From: Torymus aiolomorphi
Lineage: Eukaryota; Arthropoda; Insecta; Hymenoptera; Torymidae
Reading direction: 5' to 3'
DNA: 64,000 bases
Assembly: GCA_036365515.1 (NCBI GenBank)
Contig: CM070874.1
Span: 168,588,797 to 168,652,796, forward strand
Within the stretch, counting starts at the first letter, position 1. Every line of letters begins with the position of its first letter. A program made the translations under genes and the position numbers. Below the pieces are notes generated by a model. That model had not been told where the DNA came from. It worked only from the letters and a program-made list of their open reading frames with translations, and did not search any database. This document shows, piece after piece, positions 55,040-64,000 of this stretch.

Positions 55040-55602
55040 GAACCACCTACACAAATGTCATACGATATCATCATCATACACTTCAGCGATATTAAAAGAT
55101 ATCATTTTAAACAAAAGGATTCACGTTTTTATAGGCAGTTGGAATATGAATGAAAAAAAACCACTAGACGATTTGGACTATTTTATATCACCTTCGAAAA
55201 TAAAAATTGCTCCAGATGTAATTGTTATAGGAACTCAAGAAACATACACGTCTGATATAACAAAATGGGCAGCAACTATTCAGAAAATCGTAGGTTCATC
55301 ATACGTTTTAAAAGCACACAGAAATCTTGGAAAATTATGTTTAGTTATGTTCATGCGATGGGAACTTCTATCATGGAGTTCAATATCAGAATCAGCTAAG
55401 ATAATATCAAATAATTATAAAATTTTGAAAACAAAAGGTGCCATTTGTTTAGCTTTGTTAATCTTTGGAACAAGCTTTTTATTCATTACAACTCACTTAA
55501 CTGCACATCAGACTAATATTGCGGAAAGAATTAATGAAATAAAAAATATTGTTTATTTGCTTGACGTACCGAAAAAATTACCTCTAAAACTCAAACACAA
55601 AG
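55040..55602 (+). CDS. Internal exon of an inositol-polyphosphate 5-phosphatase (INPP5E/72-kDa type)
   Basis: A single open exon of 563 bp between acceptor TTTTGTTTTAG and donor CAAAG|GTATGT. It encodes HVFIGSWNMNEKKPLDDLDY, DVIVIGTQETYTSDITKW, VGSSYVLKAHRNLGKL, KTKGAICLALLIFGTSFLFI and THLTAHQTNIAERINEIKNI, matching the first half of the catalytic fold of this family: WNM and QE contribute metal/substrate residues, and TKGA...F.GTSFLFI..H is characteristic of INPP5E. These enzymes remove the 5-phosphate of phosphoinositides, in INPP5E at the ciliary membrane. The second half (GDFN, WC.R, SDH motifs) is not in the next kilobase. The intact frame suggests a working gene with long introns or a young fragment. 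Confidence 0.8.
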
Positions 55603-57392
<1,790 letters not shown>

Positions 57393-57699
57393 TCTCTTTA
57401 GTAATACATATCTATCTACCTCTTTCTATTTTTAGCGTTCTACCCGAGTGTCTCATGGATCTTTATATAGGATAAATTTTAGCAGAATAGATATATATTT
57501 ATCACAGGATGAATAGGTAAACAAGCGCTGCCGCGCATGCGCAGCTATTGACCGTTACTGATAAGAACTAATTGTTACTATTGAACTTTGGCTGTTATTA
57601 TTGAATATTTGTCATCTTGATTAAAAATTAAATTATCTTTTTATTACTTTTGAACATTTTTTGATTTATTCAGGATGCTAATGGCCTAGTTTCTACTAA
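57393..57699. other. Unassigned sequence
   Basis: AT-rich, with GCGCTGCCGCGCATGCGCAG near 57524. Nothing coding recognised. Confidence 0.4.
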
Positions 57700-57742
57700 T
57701 CTGAGGTGTTGAAGGTTGTTAAATAAAACACCAGTTTTTATT

Positions 57743-57784
57743 CCTCGACGTTTCGGACATTTATTTCATGTCCCTCTTCAGGAG
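57743..57784 (-). ncRNA. Hammerhead-like ribozyme core in PLE2 3' region
   Basis: Minus strand: CTGAAGAG, stem II GGACAT-loop-ATGTCC (6 perfect pairs), GAAACGTC. Compared with the canonical core CTGATGA one base differs (A for T), so activity is doubtful, but the layout equals the PLE1 motif and those reported in other PLEs. Confidence 0.5.
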
Positions 57785-58052
57785 TATCCTAGTATTACAA
57801 AATTAAAAAATTAAAAAAAATTTTTTTATACAACAATTATTTTAACTTCAGGCTAAACAATAACAGTAGGAACTTACATTTATCTAGAGTCAAAACTTAT
57901 TTGCGGGAGAACAATCCGCTCGTCAATGCATTATAACGAAAGAGTTCGGCTTTATATAGTGAGACTGCATTAGTATGTGCGTATATGTATGTACATTACT
58001 CGACCGCTCTGACAATGTAAGTATGAGACAGGCGTAACATCACTGTATAACG

Positions 58053-61000
58053 TTATAGCTTATGTGGAGATAAAAATTCGCATTCGTAAATCAGACTTTT
58101 GTACTTTTTAGGCAAAATATTAATTTCGAACTGTTTATTCATAAAATTTCTCTGACTGTGTATGTGGACGGCTTCAGAAAATAATTTTTTTTGTGTGTTA
58201 TGTTCCGTATCTAGAATTTTAATATTATTAAAATCAATTATGTGGTCATTCTCATTTTTATGTAAAAACAGCGACGACTTGTTATCTCCGTCAATATATC
58301 TCTTTTTGTGTTCTTTAATTCTTATGTCTAATCTTCTACGCGTCTGTCCCACATAAGATGCATTACAATTAGAACAACTTATTTTATATACAACATTATT
58401 ATTTTTATCTTTTCCTAACCTGATAATATTATTCAATTTATTGACCATACTATAGGTTACATTAGTATTGATTTTCTTGAAAAAACTTTTAACAAAATAT
58501 TCCATTTCTTTGACAAACGGTAAACATATACGTAATTTATTTTCAACTTTGGAATTTTTTAATGTAGTATTAGTAAACTTTATCGTATTTAACCTCCGTT
58601 TTACATAAGTATCGATGAGTTTTTTCGGATAATTATTTTGTAATAGTAATTTTTTAATAAACGAAATATTTTTGTTATGAAAAGATTCATGTGACAATTT
58701 AACAGCACGGTCTACTAAGCAGTAAATAATTGCAATTTTATTGCTCAACGGATGGTGCGAGTGAAAATTTAAATACCTTCCCGAAAAGGTCGGTTTTCTA
58801 TACCAATTTGTAATAATATATCTGTTATTACCGACGATAAATTGTACACCTAAAAAGCTTATGTTATTCTCTTGCGGTCGTTCAAATGTAAACTGTAAGT
58901 TATCGTCATAAGATCGTTAAAGACATTTAACGTTTCATCTATACAATCTTTATGTATACACAGTATAATATCGTCAACATATCGAAAATAGAATATCGGT
59001 TTTGATTTCAATTTATTTATACATTCGATTTCCAAATCTTCCATAACAATATCTGATAGAATCGAGCTTATGGGATTACCCATCGCAGAACCAAAAATTT
59101 GTCTATAAAATTTTCCATTAAATCGGAAAAAATTATTTTTAAGAATGAATTTAATAACCTTTAGAAATTCAGTACAGTTCATATTAATTTTATTATATAA
59201 CTGTTGCCATCTCTTTTCTATTCCTATAGATACCAAATATTCTGGGACATTCGTAAAAAGACTGACGACGTCTAAACTAATAACAACATGTTCTGGAGGT
59301 ATTCGGATATTCTCTATTATTTGTTTTAATTTTAAGCTATTATCTATATGTGAACATGGGGGTTTTAAATTATTTTTCAGAAACTTTGCAAAGAATTTTG
59401 AAATATTGTAGGTCGGCGAATTGACAGTGGAAATTATGGGTCTAATGGGAAAACCTGTTTTATGGATTTTTATTAAACCATAGGCTTTTGAAACATTAAA
59501 TTTTTGTAATACAGGTTCCAACCCTACTGAAAAATCTCAAGTGAGATCTCAGTTGAGATCTTAGGTGAGATCTCATCTAATTTCTGGTGTCAATTTCTCA
59601 TGTGACTTTAGTAAAAAAATTTAAGCTAACAACTCACGTGAGAAACTCACGTGAGTTTTGGGAACTTGTATTTTTTTACTTTTGAAAAATTTTAAATTCG
59701 ATTCAGATGAAAATACAGCTGAGAATCTCAGGTGAGTTGTACGAACTTGTATTTTTTCACTTTTCTAGAATTTTAAACTCTATTCAGAAAATAATACACC
59801 TAAGAATCTCACGTGAGTTTTGGGAACTAGTATATTTTTTTTTACTTTTGTCGAATTTTACACTCGATTCAGCTGAGAATACACCTGAGAATCTCACGTG
59901 AGTTGTGGGAACTTGTATTCTTTTTACTTCGTACAATTTTACACTTAATTCAGATGAGAATACACATAAGAATCTCACGTGAGTTTTAGGGATTTGTATT
60001 TTTTTTTACTTTTGTAGAATTTTAAAATCAATTCAGATGAGAATACACATGAGAATCTTACCTGAATTTTGGGAAATTGTTTTTTTTACATTTCTAGAAT
60101 TTTTAAACTCGATTCAGCTGAGAATACACCTGAGAATCTCACGTGAGTTGTGGGAACTTGTATTTTTTTTTACTTTTGTAGAATTTTACACTTGATTCAG
60201 ATTAGAATACACATGAGAATCTCAGGTAAGTTTTGGGGACTTGTATTTTGTTACTTTTGCAGAATTTTGAACTCGATTCAGATGAGAATACACATGAAAA
60301 TCTTACATGAGTATTAGAAACTAGTTTAAATTTTGTAAAATTTTTAACTCGATTCCGACGTGAGATTCTGATGTGTATTCTCGTCTGAATCGAGTTTGAA
60401 ATTTTACAAAATTAAAAAAATAAAAATCTCCAAAACTCACGTAAGATTCTCATGGTTATTCTCATCTGAATCGAGTTTAAAATTCGATCAAAGTAAAAAA
60501 AAAAAGTCTCCAAAACTCACATAAGACTCTCATCTGTATTCTCATCAGAATCGAGAGTAAAATTCTACGAAAGTAAAAAGAATCGAAGTCCCCAAAACTC
60601 ACATAAGACTCTCATCTGTATTCTCATCTGAATCGAGAGTAAAATTCTACGAAAGTAAAAAGAATCGAAGTCCCCAAAACTCACTTGAGAGTCTCAGGTA
60701 TATTCTCATCTGAATCGAATGTTCATTTGTACAAAAGTGAAAAATATACGTCCGTAAAACTCGCGTGAGATTCTCATGTGTATTCTCATCTGAATCAAGT
60801 GCAAAATTCTATCAAAGTAAAAAAAATAAAAGTCTCCAAAACACACCTAAGACTCTCATGTGTATTCTCATCTGAATCGAGTGTAAAATTCTACGAAAGT
60901 AAAAAGAATAGAAGTCCCCAAAACTCACGTAAGATTTTCATGTGTATTCTCATCTGAATTGAGTTTAAAATTCTACAAAAGTAAAAAAAATAATAGTTCC

Positions 61001-62190
61001 TAAAACTTACCTAAGATTCTCATGTTTATTCTCATCTGAATTGAGTTGAAAATTTTACAAAAGTAACAAAAATACAAATCTCCAAAACTCATGTGAGATT
61101 GTCATGTGTATTCTCATCTGAATCGAGTGTAAAATTGTACAAAAGTGCAAAAATACACGTCCGTAAAACTCACGTGAGATTCTCATGTGTATTCTCATCT
61201 GAATCGAGTGTAAAATTGTACAAAAGTAAAAAAAATAGAAGTCCCTAAAACTCACCTGAGATTCTCAGGTGTATTCTCATCTGAATCGAGTTGAAAATTT
61301 TACAAAAGTAATAAAATACAAGTTCCTAAAACTCACCTGATATTCTCATGTGTATTCTCATCTGAATCGAGTGTAAAATTGTACAAAAGTAAAAAAAAAT
61401 AGAAGTCCCCAAAAATCACGTGAGATTCTCAGGTGTATTCTCATCTGAATCGAGTTTATAATTCTGCAAAAGTGAAAAAATACAAGTCCCCAAAACTCAC
61501 GTGAGATTCTCATGTGTATTCTCATCTGAATCGAGTGTAAAATTCTACAAAAGTAAAAGGAATAGAAGTCCCCAAAACTCACCTGAGATTCTCAGGTGCA
61601 TTCTTATCTGAATAGAGATTAAAATTCTAGAAAAGTGAAAAAATACAAGTTCGTACAACTCACCTGAGATTCTCAGGTGTATTCTCATCTGAATCGAATT
61701 TAAAATTTTTCAAAAGTAAAAAAATATAAGTTCCCAAAACTCACGTGAGTTTCTCACGTGAGTTGTTAGCTTAAATTTTTTTACTAAGGTCACATGAGAA
61801 ATTGACACCAGAAATTAGATGAGATCACACTTGAGATCTCACCTGAGATCTCACTTGAGATTTTTCAGTAGGGAATGTTTTACCACAACCTGTGAAATCC
61901 ATCTTATTTAACCGTTTTATTAAATCATTAGATTTTCTTTCTCAATTCGGTAGTGGATTTTTGTCAATACACTCATAATATTTATTATCATTAAATAAAG
62001 CTTCAGTTTTTTCGTAATAAGTTGATTTCTTAATAACGACTGTAATAGTACCTTTGTCAGCCCGAGTTATCAAAATGTCTGGGTTATTTTTTATGAATTC
62101 TTTGGTTTTTGTAAAATCTATTTTAAATTTTTTGTTAAAATGAGATTGTACTGACAAATTTTTGTTATAGAATTTTTTAACTGTACTCAA
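58053..62190 (-). pseudogene. PLE2 RT and GIY-YIG, interrupted
   Basis: From high to low coordinates: ILITRADKGTITVVIKKSTY (about 62090), then MDFTGCGKT up to the foldback at 61873. It resumes at 59521 in the same frame with EPVLQKFNVSKAYGLIKIHK, SLDVVSLFTNVPEYL, GSAMGNPISSILSDI and catalytic FRYVDDIIL (about 58985). A frameshift near 58910 (after FNDL) shifts to the frame 58748-58053: YLVDRAVKLSHESFH-like, zinc/GIY-YIG NVVYKISCSNCNASYVGQTR, RIKEHKKRYIDG, ending TAA. Besides the insertion only about two or three lesions are seen. Confidence 0.88.
59522..61873. mobile_element. Foldback element iii: CCCTACTG ends, 82 bp unit arrays
   Basis: Left CCCTACTGAAAAATCTCAAG, right its inverse; AA flanks both ends (59520-59521, 61874-61875). 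Inside about eight units of roughly 82 bp (words GATTCAGATGAGAATACAC, CTCACGTGAGTT) run one way to about 60350, then about sixteen units run the opposite way (ATTCTCATCTGAATCGAG) to 61740. Outer arms carry GAGATCTCA-type palindromes. 2,352 bp, no ORF. Short minus/plus frames over the units are artefacts. Confidence 0.88.
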
Positions 62191-63058
62191 AAAGGTGTCC
62201 CTTATTTCTGGGATTTCGGTTTTTTTCAGGATACTTTTCTATAAACATTTCAAAATTCTTTGCATAGTTTAACGTTAACTTTTGGTCAAACTTGTTGTTA
62301 AAATTGAATTTTTCACCTAACTTAAGAATAGCGATTACATACAACGGGAGTTCAATATTGGAAACATTGACACACCATTTTGCACCTTCATTAATTGAGA
62401 GGTCATCGCCCCGCGTGTCAATGTTTTGCTGGTTGACATTTCCATGGCATGCGATCGTATTTTCTTTATAACGGTCTTTTTCTAATACTATTTTGTACTT
62501 TTTGAAATAGATATTATCAAGTTTTTTCTCTAATTTACATCAAAATTTCATTATTATAATATTTAATTTTGTTGTGTAATAGTCGACGAAAGATTAAACC
62601 AACTCATTCCCCACTACACTTTTTAATTTTTTGCACTCTTTTTCTACTAATTTTCTTTTACTAGAAATTTTTATATGAATGTCACTGATTTCAATGTTTA
62701 ACAATCTAAAAATTATATAATCAATCAATTTATTTTGTTTTGTTCTGGAGTTTTTAGAAAACATGTAATTATTTCTTAAGTTTTTTGAAACGAAATTTAA
62801 ATGCTTGGGAATAACTTGATAAAATCTGCACAACACAAGAAATTTACACTTTTCACTCAATCGTTTTACACTATATAGAACTTTTGTTAGCCTATGAAAC
62901 TGTTTTTTTGTATCGAAATCAAAAACTAAATAAAACAAATGCATAATTAAACAAATATTGGAATCTTTCCGGTTTGTAAGTAAATAACAAAGCAAGTCTT
63001 TACGCTGTGTATTGTCGCCTTGAAGATGTCTTCGTTGAACGGTATTCAGATTATCCAT
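62191..63058 (-). pseudogene. PLE2 N-terminal region
   Basis: 154 codons open from ATG 63056-63058 to 62594 carry the usual PLE N-terminal segment (FLVLCRFYQVIPKHLNFVSK, RLLNIEISDIHIKIS). Between 62593 and 62190 the frame is shifted and has stops. The ATG lies within one to three bases of the inverted terminal copy, as if the ORF starts at the junction. Confidence 0.75.
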
Positions 63059-63290
63059 TTTTCAAGAAAATCAATACTAATGTAACCTACAGTATGGTCA
63101 ATAAATTGAATAATATTATCAGGTTAGGAAAAGATAAAAATGAAAAGATGAATAATAATAATGTTGTATATAAAATAAGTTGTTCTAATTGTAATGCATC
63201 TTATGTGGGACAGATGCGTAGAAGATTAGACATAAGAATTAAAGAACACAAAAAGAGATATATTGACGGAGATAACAAGTCGTCGCTGTT
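63059..63290 (+). repeat. PLE2 inverted terminal copy, truncated by R1
   Basis: Repeats FFKKINTNVTYSMVNKLNNI and NNVVYKISCSNCNASYVGQ of the minus-strand ORF in inverse orientation, up to KSSLF, where the sequence jumps from GCTGTTTT to the R1 end. The uninterrupted version is at 58265-58500. A short insertion (extra EKMN codons) distinguishes the copies. Confidence 0.85.
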
Positions 63291-64000
63291 TTGCTTCCTC
63301 ATAGAGGAAGCTTTATAATAGTAAAATTTTAATTTTCTTTAAATTGCTCTAGAAACATGAATAAAGGTGTTAGAAGTTTGCGTCACATGATTTTACAAAA
63401 TGTCTGTATGGATGTGTGTGTGTGTGTACTTGTGTGTGTGTGCGTGTATGTATGTATACCGCTTTATTTTCGGATCTACGCGGTCGATTTTAACCGGACG
63501 GGTCTCATTTTTTTGTTTTTTGATTCCGAATTCGGGAAAAAAATAATTTTGTACGACTAACTGATTCGTTTTTGTTTTATGTCAAATTTTTCATTTTCGA
63601 AAAATTTATTTTTGATTTTTTTTAATGATTGGATTTAAATTTTATAATCCGATGGGTAGCGTTCGAAAGAGCATATAAAAACCTATATTTAAAAAAAAAA
63701 TTTCTCTAGCTATCACGGTTATTTTGTTATTAACAAAAACGTGTTTTTTTTAAAATGCTTATAACTCCCAAACTAAATGGCCAATTTTTTTGAAGAAAAA
63801 TCACGATAATGGAGATTATGAATAGCTATAATATGTATAAAATTGAATCCATTCTATTGGTTAGTTTTTAAGAAAAAAATTAAAAATGAAAAAAACGTGT
63901 TTTAGGTGGCGACAATTTACGGGAGTAAAATTGTGTTAATCGCTTCAAAATTCTTTGTAGAGGTAGATTTTTGGTTGCCACCTGCACCTTTCTTTGGGAT
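63291..64000 (-). mobile_element. R1 repeat, copy D, 3' part, continues beyond the window
   Basis: Starts TTTTGCTTCCTCATAGAGGAAGC (the R1 terminal hairpin in reverse), then a short TG tract (63415-63455) and the R1 body in inverse order, about 90% alike to 28260-28975. Since the PLE2 sequence is known at this point, the junction defines the R1 3' end at the hairpin plus a few T/A. Confidence 0.75.

Larger units (their letters stand above)
57700..63290 (-). mobile_element. Penelope-like element 2 (PLE2), split by a foldback and truncated by R1
   Basis: Minus-strand PLE of a different subfamily from PLE1: 3' tail with ribozyme-like core at left, GIY-YIG (58053-58748), RT (58859-59521), 2.35 kb foldback (59522-61873), RT start (61876-62190), N-terminal region to ATG at 63058, then directly an inverted copy of the GIY-YIG part (63059-63290). 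R1 copy D cuts that copy. The architecture is the same as PLE1: 5' end abutting an inverted copy of its own 3' part. Confidence 0.9.

Noticed and set aside
59530..61740. CRISPR-like look of regularly spaced repeats
   Set aside because: Units are about 82 bp, contiguous without spacers, and reverse orientation mid-element within inverted termini; this is a transposon in a eukaryotic genome.

Overview
The window looks like a transposon-dense, AT-rich stretch of an animal nuclear genome, most likely an insect. The evidence is a mariner transposase (D,D34D), two Penelope-like elements with GIY-YIG endonuclease domains, a mag-type gypsy with about 124 bp LTRs, a copia element primed by an internal-tRNA-type site, a pogo/CENP-B-like transposase, and long CA and CT microsatellites. 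I cannot name the species. No rRNA, tRNA or CRISPR is visible. Only two pieces of ordinary host genes are recognised: a degenerate first-KH exon of a MEX3-type RNA-binding protein (17942-18059) and an intact-looking internal exon of a 72-kDa inositol-polyphosphate 5-phosphatase (INPP5E type, 55040-55602). Several predicted reading frames start at TTG or sit on repeats and were discarded.

Layout. 1-10063: copies of an approximately 1.88 kb hairpin-ended AT-rich repeat (here R1; helentron/DINE-like), a 2.3 kb element with 130 bp inverted ends, and a dead mariner with TA duplications. 10064-16491: a decayed copia whose integrase core has been lost. 16492-21213: AT-rich sequence, the MEX3-like exon, GC-rich diverged tandem arrays and a foldback element. 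21214-25954: a TTAA-flanked foldback, Penelope-like element 1 (hammerhead-like ribozyme, inverted terminal copy), and a second foldback. 26366-35089: a mag-type gypsy that took a foldback into its leader, which in turn holds an R1 copy (three-level nest). 36314-37282: another foldback. 39330-40260 and 53520-54470: inverted copies of a tandem-hairpin repeat (R2). 40451-41925: a pogo-like transposase containing a short intron. 42776-52736: a nearly intact gypsy, 9,961 bp, with AGAC target duplication, gag, pol and an unusual third ORF. 56148-57392: a CT microsatellite split by a hAT-like non-autonomous element. 57700-63290: Penelope-like element 2, split by a 2.35 kb foldback and cut at its end by an R1 copy.

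How the parts work together. The young gypsy encodes a plausible complete expression scheme: a GGGAAAC slippery heptamer in the gag frame just before the gag stop, a pol frame that stays open across that stop, and a strong splice donor in the LTR matched by a strong acceptor three bases before the ORF3 ATG. Non-coding elements fall into recurring designs. The most striking is a group of long palindromes that share CCCTAGTG/CCCTACTG-type termini and two-base A/T target duplications but carry different internal palindromic repeat units. One of them sits in the Penelope-like element 2 frame so that removing it plus one TT restores a continuous reading frame.
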